Below, in pieces: positions 1-9,631 of a DNA stretch of 16,107 bases. Every line of letters starts with the position of its first letter. Position 1 is the stretch's first letter. The stretch comes from DATKKX01 sp035542775. GTDB lineage: Bacteria > Planctomycetota > Phycisphaerae > UBA1845 > UTPLA1. The position numbers and the translations under genes are program-made. The DNA lies in contig DATKKX010000338.1 of NCBI GenBank assembly GCA_035542775.1, positions 1 to 16,107 on the forward strand, in the 5' to 3' direction. The notes under the pieces were generated by a model. That model was given only the letters and a program-made list of their open reading frames with translations, did no database searches and was not told where the DNA came from.

Positions 1-1
1 C

Positions 2-2680
2 GCTCTCTTGTTCGCCCTGGCCATGCCTGCCTCGGCTCAGGAGCCCGTGCCGCCGACCTACCCGGTTGAGCAGCGCGTGTCGCCGAGCAGCCCGTCGGAG
101 CATCTCGAGCCCGGCTGCGTCGCCATCGACGAGGATGGACGCTACGTGATTGCGTGGTCTCAGGGAGACATGCGCCCCTACCCGTACAGCCCCTACGACG
201 ACGTCCTGATCATGTACTACGCGAGCGATGGCACGCCCGCTCTCGAGGAGCCTCTGGCGCTCTCGGCCGCGCAGAGTCCCAACGGGCACATCGCTCACGG
301 TACGCCGTCGATCTCCATGAGCCTGAACGCGCACATCCGCGTTGCCTGGTTGAGCGAGAACAGCGACGGCCGGCCGGCTATCGGCCCCATCCTGCAGCAG
401 AGCGACTTTACGTGGGGATCAATGCCGACTCCCATACCGCACCCCATCGATGACTCGCTGCTCGGCATCACCCACGATGCACCCTCGGCCGGGATAGCGG
501 ACTATGGGCCGGGCCGTAACGCATGGTCGGATTTTTCGTATTGGTGGACCGGCCTGACGCCCCGCGGTTTGGTCGAGGGCCTCGATCGGGATGATTTCGA
601 GACCCTCCGGCCATGCGAACACTCAGGCGAGGATCCGTACCCTATCTGCCGTGCCGAGTGGATGCCGAACATGGCCATGCGGCCGACCGATGGTTATTTC
701 TGCGTGGCGTACGCGGCCGACGAGGAGCCGACCGCGGAGTTCTCACCCTTCAACATAGCCCTGCGCGTGTGCGCGCCCGACGGAACGGCGATCGCTGGAC
801 GTGAGGGTCCAGATCCAGCGGATCCAAACCAGTGGGTGAACGATCCATCCGTGGAACTGGCATACAGTTCCCAAGGTTCGCCCGCCGTCTCGTTCATCGG
901 CGATGACATCGTTCTTGCCTGGTACGGGCCTTGGCTGCCGGGATGCGACGAGAAGATGCACATCTGGGCCCGCCGGTTCAAGTTCGACAGCGCCACGGGC
1001 ACGCTGCGCGATCCCAACGCCACGGCGGGCGAGGGGCGCAGGGGAATGTTCCGGGTGGACAGCGATCCAAACATGGTTGTCTGGGAAATGGCCAATCCGG
1101 CCGTGGCGCTGTCCTGGAACCCCAATGCCCTCGGGCGCTCTAACTGCGAGGGCTGCTTCTTGGTGGCCTGGAACGTGGCCAACCCCCAAGCCGGCCGGCA
1201 GGAGGTCCACGGCCAATACTTCAACGTCGAGGGCCGCCCCATGGGCCGCGAGTTCCGCGTCAACCAGGTAGTCGGCGAAGGCTCGAGTGCCGAGCTGGGC
1301 CGCAGCGCTGCCCATACGGTAGCATTTGGCGCTCAGCGGCAGGTAGGTGCAGCGTGGATGGGCAGCCAACCGAACGATCCCAACGGCGTTTTCTTCACGC
1401 TGCTGCCGCCGGACTATTGGGAGACCACGGCCCCGTGCGGGACCTGCGTGGGAGACGTCAACGGCGACTGTTACTTTGACGGCCGGGACATCCAGCCCTT
1501 CGTGAATCTGCTACTCATGTCGCCCAGCCAGCGGCGCGGCCAGCCGGTGACGGTCCTCGCCGCCGCGGACGTGAACGGGGACGGCGACGTGACGCCGGAC
1601 GACGTGCCCGGCTTCGTGTGGACGCTGCTCGCCGGCGGCGGGTGCGACGCCTTCCCCGGGCGCATCCTCGCCGATTGCAACGGCAATGGCATCCCCGACC
1701 TGAACGACATCGCCAACGCCACCAGCCAGGACTGCAATCACAACTTCGTGCCCGACGAGTGCGATATCGGCGCGTGCGACCCGAATGACCCCAACCAGGT
1801 CTGGTGTCGGGACGTGAACAGTAACGGTGTTCCGGACGGTTGCGAGCCGGACTGCAATAAGAACGGCATCCCGGACGCGTGGGACATCGCCAACTGCGAT
1901 CCGAACGATCCCAACCAGGTTTGGTGTCACGACATCAACAGCAACGGCATCCCCGACGGCTGCGAGCCGGACTGCAACAAGAACGACATCCCGGATTCAT
2001 GGGAGGTCGCCCAGAACCTGGTAGACGACTGCAACGCCAACGGCGTGCCGGATGAGTGCGAGCGGGACTGCAACGAGAACGGGGTGCCCGACGCGTGCGA
2101 TATCGCCAACCAGACCAGCGAGGACTGCAACGGCAATCTGGTGCCCGACGAATGCGACCTGCTGTTTGCGCCCCCGCGGGGAAGCCTGGACTGCAATGAC
2201 AACGGCATCCCCGATGAGTGCGACATCGCCAGTTGCGGCGATCCCAACGACCCGAACCAGCTCTGGTGTCAAGACTGCAACGCCAATGGCGTGCCCGATG
2301 CCTGCGACATCGCCGCCAATGTCAGCCCGGATGAGAACGAGAACGGCATTCCGGACGAGTGCGAGGGCGGGCAGAGGGGCGTAACAGGCGGTGAGCTCGA
2401 AGATCCGGAGGAGCTGATGGAGGCGTGGGCGGAGTACTTCGAGTGGCTGGCCGGGCAGGGGTGGCTGGCGGGTTCGGAGCTGTCGGGTGGCGAGCGGTTC
2501 GGGTTGATGGCGGAGAAGATGCGGGAACTGGGGCTGCCGGTGCGGAATTGGACGATGGCTGTACGGGGCGCGCGGGTAGAGCGTAGGATGGGCGGTTTCG
2601 GCCATCGGTTGAACCGGCGCCCAGGCGGGAGCGTTCAGGACCGTGGGCCCAATGGCCCACGCTACGGTTGTTGCCGGTGA
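2..2680 (+). CDS. Large exported protein with dockerin-like segment and 12 DCN-x-NGIPD repeats (5' partial)
   Basis: The frame is open to the left edge, so the true start lies outside; TTG at 8 and ATG at 23 are probably internal to the signal peptide. The first residues (LLFALAMPASAQ, then EP) look like the end of a signal peptide with an A-S-A cleavage site. Nucleotides about 100-1420 encode strand-rich sequence with recurring 'VAW/IAW' motifs and a 'GQYF..EGRPMGREFRVN' stretch, resembling a beta-propeller or sialidase-like fold (inferred). Nucleotides about 1440-1650 encode GDVNGDC and DVNGDGDVTPDD, two Ca-binding loops as in type I dockerins. Twelve acidic Cys-rich repeats follow (1673-2365), then a charged tail that runs into a palindromic repeat. 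Such proteins are common and mostly uncharacterised in Planctomycetota; a cell-surface or extracellular role is likely, the substrate unknown. The gene is certain, the function is not. Confidence 0.85.
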   Translation, partial: ALLFALAMPASAQEPVPPTYPVEQRVSPSSPSEHLEPGCVAIDEDGRYVIAWSQGDMRPYPYSPYDDVLIMYYASDGTPALEEPLALSAAQSPNGHIAHGTPSISMSLNAHIRVAWLSENSDGRPAIGPILQQSDFTWGSMPTPIPHPIDDSLLGITHDAPSAGIADYGPGRNAWSDFSYWWTGLTPRGLVEGLDRDDFETLRPCEHSGEDPYPICRAEWMPNMAMRPTDGYFCVAYAADEEPTAEFSPFNIALRVCAPDGTAIAGREGPDPADPNQWVNDPSVELAYSSQGSPAVSFIGDDIVLAWYGPWLPGCDEKMHIWARRFKFDSATGTLRDPNATAGEGRRGMFRVDSDPNMVVWEMANPAVALSWNPNALGRSNCEGCFLVAWNVANPQAGRQEVHGQYFNVEGRPMGREFRVNQVVGEGSSAELGRSAAHTVAFGAQRQVGAAWMGSQPNDPNGVFFTLLPPDYWETTAPCGTCVGDVNGDCYFDGRDIQPFVNLLLMSPSQRRGQPVTVLAAADVNGDGDVTPDDVPGFVWTLLAGGGCDAFPGRILADCNGNGIPDLNDIANATSQDCNHNFVPDECDIGACDPNDPNQVWCRDVNSNGVPDGCEPDCNKNGIPDAWDIANCDPNDPNQVWCHDINSNGIPDGCEPDCNKNDIPDSWEVAQNLVDDCNANGVPDECERDCNENGVPDACDIANQTSEDCNGNLVPDECDLLFAPPRGSLDCNDNGIPDECDIASCGDPNDPNQLWCQDCNANGVPDACDIAANVSPDENENGIPDECEGGQRGVTGGELEDPEELMEAWAEYFEWLAGQGWLAGSELSGGERFGLMAEKMRELGLPVRNWTMAVRGARVERRMGGFGHRLNRRPGGSVQDRGPNGPRYGCCR
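1673..2365 (+). repeat. Twelve tandem calcium-loop-like protein repeats
   Basis: Twelve in-frame units start with D-x-N-x-N and continue (G/D/F/L)-(I/V)-P-D, mostly followed by x-C-D/E. Unit length varies from 13 to about 28 residues. Three units carry a longer insert around 'CDPNDPNQVWC' or 'CGDPNDPNQLWC', adding a cysteine pair. The D-x-N-x-N-G pattern resembles thrombospondin type 3 or EF-hand-like Ca loops. The DNA repeats are imperfect, so this is selected protein repetition, not a satellite. Confidence 0.85.
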
Positions 2681-2694
2681 GGAATTGGACGATG
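2535..2694 (+). repeat. 23-nt direct repeat flanking the 3' end of the edge gene
   Basis: Positions 2535-2557 and 2672-2694 share TGCCGGTG(C/A)GGAATTGGACG plus ATG, 22 of 23 identical. The two copies fall in different reading frames. The single difference (C to A) in the second copy creates the TGA stop of the ORF at 2678-2680. The DNA between the copies includes the palindrome at 2642-2661, so the last about 40 codons may be repeat-derived insertion sequence. Confidence 0.6.
2642..2661. repeat. REP-like palindrome
   Basis: CGTGGGCC, loop CAAT, GGCCCACG: a perfect 8-bp inverted repeat at the 3' end of the upstream coding frame. Short GC-rich palindromes of this kind are typical of interspersed repetitive extragenic elements. 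No T-run follows on either strand, so it is not an intrinsic terminator. Confidence 0.5.
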
Positions 2695-2783
2695 CCGGGG
2701 CGGTGATCTGAAGCGTCCACCGATGGCGGATGAGAGATCGGCCGGTGAACGCTGTTCGGACCGGCGAGAGTGACCGCTCTTCG

Positions 2784-2828
2784 AAAAAACGACGACGCCC
2801 GGCGTGCCTTACGGCGCGTCGGGCGTCG
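2784..2828 (-). terminator. Intrinsic terminator of the 16S transcript
   Basis: On the minus strand a 16-bp hairpin is formed by CGACGCCC (2793-2800) with GGGCGTCG (2821-2828), extended inward through 2801-2808 with 2813-2820 (two G-U pairs), and capped by a GTAA loop. TCG and then six Ts (2789-2784) follow. The side facing the plus strand has no T-run, so it serves the rRNA unit, not the edge gene. Confidence 0.85.
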
Positions 2829-4544
<1,716 letters not shown>

Positions 4545-4805
4545 TTTATTCGTCGAACACGAAGCGATCGCTCGCTCCGTGCACTATACGAATTTGACAT
4601 TGGCGGTCCGGCCGAAGCCGGAACGCAAAAGGCTCAAACGCTCGTCTGCAAGCGAGAATGTTTGAGCTGGCCGGTTCACCGAAGCGAACCGAACACACCA
4701 TCACGATCGGCTCGACGGACTGGTCCGCGGGCCGGTCGGGATCAGGCGTCGCCGCACTTGCAGTGCGCGGCGGGCCTCACATTCTCGCAACGATCTCTGT
4801 TCACT
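4545..4805 (-). other. Structured 16S leader
   Basis: This gene-free stretch is the transcribed leader between boxA and the mature 16S. Minus-strand hairpins: 4558-4581 (10 bp including one G-T pair, GCGA loop), 4607-4622 (TCCGGC/GCCGGA, TTCG loop), 4632-4667 (GCTCAAAC/GTTTGAGC with an inner CTCG/CGAG), 4672-4691 (CGGTTC/GAACCG), and one around 4749-4772 (CGCCGCACT with AGTGCGCGGCG). Some of these probably take part in rRNA processing; I found no long leader-trailer complementarity by eye. Confidence 0.55.
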
Positions 4806-4816
4806 TGTCAAAGAGC
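4806..4816 (-). promoter_or_regulatory. boxA antitermination site of the rRNA leader
   Basis: The minus strand reads GCTCTTTGACA, one base from the E. coli boxA core GCTCTTTAACA, which binds NusB-S10. It lies between the promoters and the 16S, as expected. The TTGACA inside it has no good -10 partner, so boxA is the better reading than a promoter. Confidence 0.7.
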
Positions 4817-4886
4817 GCGTCAGCCCGCAAAGACATCGCTTGCCGGCTGCGTCACCTTATTGGGCCACCCCGAAGGCGAGCAGCAT

Positions 4887-4914
4887 AAGCTAGCACATGC
4901 TGCGGTGCTGTCAA
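4887..4914 (-). promoter_or_regulatory. rrs promoter P2 (putative)
   Basis: On the minus strand TTGACA (4914-4909), a 16-bp spacer, then TAGCTT (4892-4887). The -10 is weak (3 of 6), but the whole 28-nt block matches P1 at 21 positions, suggesting a duplicated promoter. Confidence 0.45.
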
Positions 4915-4996
4915 CCTTAAATCGTCCGGCCGCGCCGCTTTCTTTTTCCGGCTTCGGCGGGATTCCGCCTGCCCGTACGGCTGCCAGAGCGAAGGT

Positions 4997-5024
4997 AGTA
5001 TAGCCCATCCGGCGGGGCTGTCAA
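4997..5024 (-). promoter_or_regulatory. rrs promoter P1
   Basis: On the minus strand a perfect -35 TTGACA (5024-5019), a 16-bp spacer and a -10 TATACT (5002-4997, 5 of 6). The 16-bp spacing is also that of E. coli rrn P1 promoters. It lies about 450 nt upstream of the mature 16S, leaving room for P2, boxA and the leader. Confidence 0.75.
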
Positions 5025-5166
5025 GACCAATGCATGAGGGCGCGTAAGACCGGTCGATAGCGGGGTTTGCGGCAGGCGACATTTGTACTCCGTCGTCCGA
5101 TAACTGTCCCCTTCATCGCGATGCATAAGGCAAAGGGCCTGCGTCGTTCAGCTTCGGGAGGTTGTC

Positions 5167-5760
5167 ATGAACAGGCTCGCGATGAATTTTCTGATCGACG
5201 TACTCTCGTTTTTGGCCATGGGTGCGACGATCGCGACCGGGGTGATGATCAAGTACATCCTGCCTGCCCGCAGCGGGGGCCTCCGTGTGTGGGGCTGGAA
5301 TCGCCACGACTGGGGCGATGTGCATTTCTATCTGGCCGTCGGCCTGATCGCGCTGCTGCTGGCGCATGTGACATTGCACTGGCACTGGATCGCCACGACA
5401 GCGGATCGCTTCCTTTCCCGGCGGAACGCGGGTGAGGAAGCGTCGGGGAGGCCGGGTCGAAACCTCGCCGCTGCCTCGGTGCCGGCGTGCATCCTTATCG
5501 GTTTCGCCGGTTTCTTGTGGGCTGTCTCAGGCGATGTTGAACGAGGGCATGGCGCCAGAGCATCCGGCGGGCAGGGCTGGGCACGCCGATCGGATGTGAC
5601 TCAGGCCGGGGCGTGCACGCGAGTTGGCGGCGCAGGTGGCTCCGGCGGCCGGCATGGTGGATGGTCACGCGGGTACGGACGGGGGCGTTGGGAGGGATTG
5701 CCGGGCACCCGGGATGTGGCGGAGCCCATTTCAACACGAAGCGTCCGCACCGGCTATTAG
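5167..5760 (+). CDS. DUF4405-like membrane protein (cytochrome b-like)
   Basis: A 197-residue protein. The start ATG follows GGGAGG with suitable spacing. Residues about 6-33 (NFLIDVLSFLAMGATIATGV...) form TM1. Next comes WGWNRHDWGDVHFYLAVGL, leading into TM2, which ends in HVTLHWHW. A third hydrophobic segment (AASVPACILIGFAGFLWAVS) lies at about 99-118. The histidines in HDWGDVH and HVTLHWHW are spaced like ligands for membrane-embedded haem, as proposed for DUF4405/flavinylation-associated cytochromes (family knowledge; redox role inferred). The last 80 residues are Gly/Arg-rich, unlike ordered protein, and have lower GC at third codon positions than neighbouring genes, so a frameshift after about residue 120 is possible. 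The gene is transcribed away from the rRNA unit. Confidence 0.7.
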   Translation: MNRLAMNFLIDVLSFLAMGATIATGVMIKYILPARSGGLRVWGWNRHDWGDVHFYLAVGLIALLLAHVTLHWHWIATTADRFLSRRNAGEEASGRPGRNLAAASVPACILIGFAGFLWAVSGDVERGHGARASGGQGWARRSDVTQAGACTRVGGAGGSGGRHGGWSRGYGRGRWEGLPGTRDVAEPISTRSVRTGY

Positions 5761-5767
5761 CCGGTGC
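5747..5767. other. Intergenic hairpin over the stop codon
   Basis: GCACCGGCT, loop ATT, AGCCGGTGC: a perfect 9-bp stem containing the TAG stop of the upstream gene. It has no T-run on either side. It may protect the 3' end of the mRNA or act as a weak or Rho-assisted terminator before the transporter gene. Confidence 0.5.
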
Positions 5768-5910
5768 CACACTCCGGCTGGTGCGGTCCTGGTCTGGGAG
5801 ATCCCGCTCGAGGTCATTTTCGCAGACCTAGTGACCGTTTTGGCGGACGGACGGCAATCGCATCCTCAAAGGGCTTGACGCTCAGCGGCGGGGGGCGGAA
5901 TCTCTTGCGC

Positions 5911-7527
5911 ATGGGCCTGTTTGCCATCCCGCTCTTCACGCTCTTCATCATCATCTCGCTGGGGACCATCATCGGCGCGGTGAAGTACAGGAACGTCCAG
6001 CTGGGCGCCGCGGGTGTCTTCTTTGTGGCACTGGTCTTCGGCCATTTCAAGTGCGTTGTTCCGCGGGAGCTCACCGAGCTCGGCATGGTCTTTTTCGTCT
6101 ACGCCGTCGGCCTGCACGCCGGGCCGCGTTTTTTCAGCATCCTTCGGGCGCGAGGGGCGGCGTTTCTTCTGGCCGGGGTCGGCTGCGCAGTGATCGGCGC
6201 GGGGGCCGCAATCGTTCTGGCCAAGCTGTTCGGCATCGGACCCGCCCTGGCGGGGGGGCTGTATTGCGGAGCGACGACGTGCACGCCCGCACTGGCTTCG
6301 GTGATGGACCTGGTCGGACGCGTGCTGCCGGCGGACCTGGCCATCGTTTCGGTGGGATACGGCATCGCCTATCCGTTCAGCCTGATGTGCGCGGTGCTGG
6401 TCATCCAAGGCCTGCCGCGGCTTTTTCGGGTGAGCGCAAAGAGGGCCGCGGAGCAATACAACGCCGAGCAACTGGCCAAGACGCCGCCGCTGGAGCAGTG
6501 TGCGTTCCGCATTTCCAACCCGCACTGTGCCGGCCGGACCATCGATGAGTTCCAGGGCCTGCACGTGAGCAACGCGGTCATTTGTCGCGTGAAGCACGAG
6601 GGTCTGATCGTGCCGGCGCGGCCGGACACGGTGCTGCAAATGAACGATGTCGTGCTGGCGGTGGGGGTGCCCGAGGAGCTGGCCAAACTGGAGGCCGTGC
6701 TCGGCGATGTTGCCGCAGAGCCCATGTATGACCCAACGGGCAACGTCACCAGCGAGCTGATCGTCGTGTCGCGCCGGGCGGTCATCGGCCGATCACTTCG
6801 CGAGCTCGCCCCGTGGGAGCGGTTCGGCGTCGTTGCGACGCGTCTCCGCCGCGACCAGGTCGAGATCACACCGAGCGGAGGGCTGACCTTGGAGCCGGGC
6901 GATGTTCTTCGGGTCGTCGGGGCCAAGCGGGACATCAATGCGCTGGCGGCGGTGGTCGGCCGCGAGGATCGCCGGCTGGACGAAACGAGCATGATTCCGC
7001 TGGCGGCGGGCATTGCTCTGGGTGCGGCCGTCGGGCACATTCCCATCCCCCTACCCGGGGGGATGCAGACGCAGTTGGGTGTTGGCGGCGGGGCCTTTCT
7101 GGTGGGCTTGATCCTCGGCTATCTGGGCCGCCTCGGTCCGGCCCGGCTGTATGTGCCCAACGCGGGCAAGAACCTCATGCGCGAACTGGGGCTGGTGATC
7201 TTTCTCGCCGGAGGAGGCAGCGCAGCCGGAGCCAAGTTCGTGCCTGTCCTGCGGGAGGCGGGCCCGCAACTGTTCATCGCCGGAGCGGTAGTTACGGTTT
7301 TGACGGTGGCGACGGCCGTGCTTCTGCTGCATCGCGTGCTGCGATGGAACCTGCTGTCGTGCGGGGGCGGACTTGGGGGATGCATGACCAATTCGGCGGG
7401 CCTGTCCGCCTCGATGAGCCTGGCCGATTCCGATGCCCAGGCGGTGGCGTTCGCCAGTGTGTACCCGGTGGCGCTGATCGCGAAGATCATCCTGGCGCAG
7501 GCGATATTTCTGCTGCTGCGGTGGTGA
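5911..7527 (+). CDS. AspT/YidE-type putative antiporter with two RCK_C (TrkA_C) domains
   Basis: A 538-residue inner-membrane protein of the aspartate:alanine exchanger family. It has the usual two-half layout. The N-terminal membrane half (about 1-180) carries GATTCTPAL near residue 120. Two soluble RCK_C-like domains follow at about 200-270 and 283-350. The C-terminal membrane half (about 361-538) carries GGGLGGCMTNSAGL near residue 485. Length matches the family (about 550). The frame stays open upstream to an ATG at 5764, but that extension is hydrophilic, starts inside the preceding hairpin and looks untranslated. ATG 5911 sits directly before TM1 and behind a G-rich stretch (GGGGGGCGG). 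Substrate is not predictable: AspT swaps aspartate for alanine, while many relatives are orphan transporters. It is 150 nt from the upstream gene, so an operon is uncertain, and it converges with the exporter operon with only 11 nt between. Confidence 0.88.
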   Translation: MGLFAIPLFTLFIIISLGTIIGAVKYRNVQLGAAGVFFVALVFGHFKCVVPRELTELGMVFFVYAVGLHAGPRFFSILRARGAAFLLAGVGCAVIGAGAAIVLAKLFGIGPALAGGLYCGATTCTPALASVMDLVGRVLPADLAIVSVGYGIAYPFSLMCAVLVIQGLPRLFRVSAKRAAEQYNAEQLAKTPPLEQCAFRISNPHCAGRTIDEFQGLHVSNAVICRVKHEGLIVPARPDTVLQMNDVVLAVGVPEELAKLEAVLGDVAAEPMYDPTGNVTSELIVVSRRAVIGRSLRELAPWERFGVVATRLRRDQVEITPSGGLTLEPGDVLRVVGAKRDINALAAVVGREDRRLDETSMIPLAAGIALGAAVGHIPIPLPGGMQTQLGVGGGAFLVGLILGYLGRLGPARLYVPNAGKNLMRELGLVIFLAGGGSAAGAKFVPVLREAGPQLFIAGAVVTVLTVATAVLLLHRVLRWNLLSCGGGLGGCMTNSAGLSASMSLADSDAQAVAFASVYPVALIAKIILAQAIFLLLRW

Positions 7528-7538
7528 GGCTGGATTCG

Positions 7539-8684
7539 TCAGTCCAACTGCTTACGGAATCGCGTGACGCTCAACGTCAGGATCACCACGCAGCAGATGG
7601 ACAGGCCGATGACGTGGGGGGCCAGGTCGATCAGGTCGGCGCCGCGGAGGATCACGCCGCGGAGGATTTCCACGAAGTAGGTAACCGGCAGCACGCAACT
7701 GATGAGATAGATGATCCAGGGCATCTCCGAGCGGGGGAACATGAAGCCGGATAGCAGCACCGAGGGCAGCATTACGAGGAAGGCGAACTGGATGGCTTCG
7801 AGCTGCGTCGAGGCCAGCGTGGAGATCAACAGGCCCAGCCCCAGGACCGTCACGATGAACAGCGCGGCCAGCACGATCAACAGAAGCAGGCTGCCGTGAA
7901 TCGGTACGCCGAAGACGGCCACCATCAGCACCAGCACGATCAGCAGCTCGCCGAAGGCCATCAGGGCGTAGGGAATGAGCTTGCCGAACATCAAGCCGGC
8001 GCGGCCCACGGGGGTCACGAAGAGCTGCTCCAGCGTCCCCATTTCGCGCTCGCGGACGATGGAGAAACTGGTCAGGAACAGCAGCACGAGCTGCAGAATG
8101 ATGGCGATCAGACCGGGGACAAAGAAGTGGGCGCTTTCCAGGTCGGGGTTATACAGCAGGCGGGTTCGTGCTTCGATGGGCTCAGCGATCTCGCCCGTCG
8201 CCGTGCGTGACGGCCCCATCTGGATCGACTCGCCAAGCACCTTGGCCCTGCCGATGGACAACTGCGTCACCAGCAGGCCGACGGTGTTCACCGCGGTCGT
8301 GGCCACCTGCGAATCGCTGCCGTCGACCAGCACCTGAACGGTGGCTTGTTCCCCGCGCAGCAGACGCTCGGAATAGTCCGCAGGAATCAGCACGCCCGCC
8401 TTGGCCCGACCGGAGTCCAATGCCCGGCGAAACGATTCGCCGTCGTGGACGCGATCGGCCACCTTGAAGGTGCGTGTTTCGACCAGGGCCTCGACCAATC
8501 GACGGCTGTCCTGCCGGCCGTCGAGGTCGTACACCGCCAGGGGGATATTCTCGATGATGACGTTGATGGCGTAGCCGAAGATGGTCAGTTGCAGTGCAGG
8601 CACGACGAAGGTGAACAGGATGGTGGTCCGATCCCGCCGGATGTGCGCGAACTCCTTGAGCAGGATGGCGAGAAAGCCGTTCAT
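7539..8684 (-). CDS. ABC-2 type exporter permease (YhhJ/YbhS-like)
   Basis: A 381-residue permease and last gene of the exporter operon. The start ATG (8684-8682) overlaps the ATPase stop as ATGA, implying coupled translation; the longer open frame to 8915 lies wholly inside the ATPase gene and is rejected. After LLKEFAHIRRDRTTILFTFVVP comes TM1 (about 20-45). A periplasmic domain follows (about 48-190: IPLAVYDLD..., GVLIPADYSERL, VDGSDSQVA). Five more hydrophobic segments run from FVPGLIAIILQLVLLF to the C terminus, with the conserved loop REREMGTLEQLFVTPV. This is the classic ABC-2/YhhJ layout. Only one permease gene is present, so it probably forms a homodimer. Cargo is unknown; relatives export drugs, polysaccharides or lipids. 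Confidence 0.9.
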   Translation of the reverse strand: MNGFLAILLKEFAHIRRDRTTILFTFVVPALQLTIFGYAINVIIENIPLAVYDLDGRQDSRRLVEALVETRTFKVADRVHDGESFRRALDSGRAKAGVLIPADYSERLLRGEQATVQVLVDGSDSQVATTAVNTVGLLVTQLSIGRAKVLGESIQMGPSRTATGEIAEPIEARTRLLYNPDLESAHFFVPGLIAIILQLVLLFLTSFSIVREREMGTLEQLFVTPVGRAGLMFGKLIPYALMAFGELLIVLVLMVAVFGVPIHGSLLLLIVLAALFIVTVLGLGLLISTLASTQLEAIQFAFLVMLPSVLLSGFMFPRSEMPWIIYLISCVLPVTYFVEILRGVILRGADLIDLAPHVIGLSICCVVILTLSVTRFRKQLD

Positions 8685-9631
8685 GCATTCTCTCCGCGGG
8701 CCTGAGCCCGGCTGAGGGTCACGAAGACATCCTCCAGCGTCGGGGCGATGGGCCGGAATGCGGCTTGGGCATCGGCCGGGGCGATCAACGTCAGCAGCCG
8801 CTCCGGGGGCAGTTCCGCGACGGCCAGGACGTGCAGGGTATCGCCGAACATGGTGGCGTCGCGGATCTCCGGTACCGCTCTTGCCCGGGCCAGAGCCGCG
8901 GTCGGCGCCGAGCATGATACCTCATAGCGCCGCAGGCCCGACGGCGTCACCTCGGGCGAGGCCTTCAGCTCGTCGGGTCTGCCCAGGGCGATCAGTCGCG
9001 ACATGTAGATGTAGGCGACATGCGAGCACCGTTCCGCCTCGTCCATGTAATGCGTGGTGACGAGCATGGTCACGCCGCGGTGGGAGAGGTCGAAAAGCAG
9101 GTCCCACAGCTCGCGGCGGGCCACCGGGTCGATGCCTGCCGTGGGCTCGTCCAGGAAGAGCACTTCCGGATCGTGGATCAAGGCGCAGGCCAGGGCCAGG
9201 CGCTGCTTCCAGCCGCCGGACAGCTCACGGCCCAGGCGATAAACGTACGGCGCCAGGCCGGTCAGATCGATCACGGCCTGCTCCCGCTCGCGCTGCCGGA
9301 CGGGGCTGAGGCCGTAGATCCGGCCGTAGAACTGGAGGTTCTCGGTGACGCTGAGGTCGCCATAGAGGCTGAACTTCTGCGACATGTAACCGATTCGTCG
9401 CTTGATCGCCTCGGGATCTTGGCGGATGTCCACGCCGAGGACCGAGCCGGTTCCCTCGCTGGGCCGCAACACACCGCAGAGCATGCGAACCAGGGTCGTT
9501 TTGCCGGAGCCGTTGGGGCCAAGCAGACCGAAGATGCTGGAGCGGTCGACGTCAAAGGTGGCCTCGCGCACGGCGACGAAATCGCCGAAGCGCCGCGTCA
9601 ACCGTTCTGTCCGTATGGCAGGTAGGCTCAT
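8681..9631 (-). CDS. ABC exporter ATP-binding protein (YbhF/CcmA-like)
   Basis: A 316-residue cytoplasmic ATPase that powers the permease encoded next to it. All nucleotide-binding motifs are intact: Walker A GPNGSGKTT (38-46), Q-loop Q85 in YMSQKFSLY, signature LSGGWKQR (137-144), Walker B VLFLDEP (157-163, catalytic E162) and H-loop H194 in TTHYMDEAE. The C-terminal about 90 residues form the accessory segment common in drug-export ATPases. It has one ATPase domain, whereas E. coli YbhF has two. Its start overlaps the stop of the adaptor gene as ATGA, and its stop overlaps the permease start in the same way, so the three genes form one transcript with fixed order. Confidence 0.95.
   Translation of the reverse strand: MSLPAIRTERLTRRFGDFVAVREATFDVDRSSIFGLLGPNGSGKTTLVRMLCGVLRPSEGTGSVLGVDIRQDPEAIKRRIGYMSQKFSLYGDLSVTENLQFYGRIYGLSPVRQREREQAVIDLTGLAPYVYRLGRELSGGWKQRLALACALIHDPEVLFLDEPTAGIDPVARRELWDLLFDLSHRGVTMLVTTHYMDEAERCSHVAYIYMSRLIALGRPDELKASPEVTPSGLRRYEVSCSAPTAALARARAVPEIRDATMFGDTLHVLAVAELPPERLLTLIAPADAQAAFRPIAPTLEDVFVTLSRAQARGENA

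Noticed and set aside
743..1369. Minus-strand open frame of 208 codons opposite the edge gene
   Set aside because: Shadow of a well-supported exported protein; no ribosome site or family match.
1673..2365. Repeat array considered as CRISPR or satellite DNA
   Set aside because: Units are imperfect, in frame, of variable length, and encode a known type of protein repeat.
4806..4811. TTGACA on the minus strand as a third rRNA promoter
   Set aside because: No acceptable -10 at 16-18 bp, and it is part of a boxA motif.
5764..5910. 49-residue N-terminal extension of the AspT-like transporter
   Set aside because: It is hydrophilic, has no ribosome site, starts in a hairpin and is absent from the family layout.
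5866..6639. Minus-strand open frame of 257 codons opposite the transporter
   Set aside because: Shadow frame caused by high GC. Composition is His/Arg/Gln-rich without family features.
8685..8915. N-terminal extension of the permease frame
   Set aside because: It lies entirely inside the ATPase gene in another frame. The MNGFLAILLKEF start with ATGA overlap fits the family.
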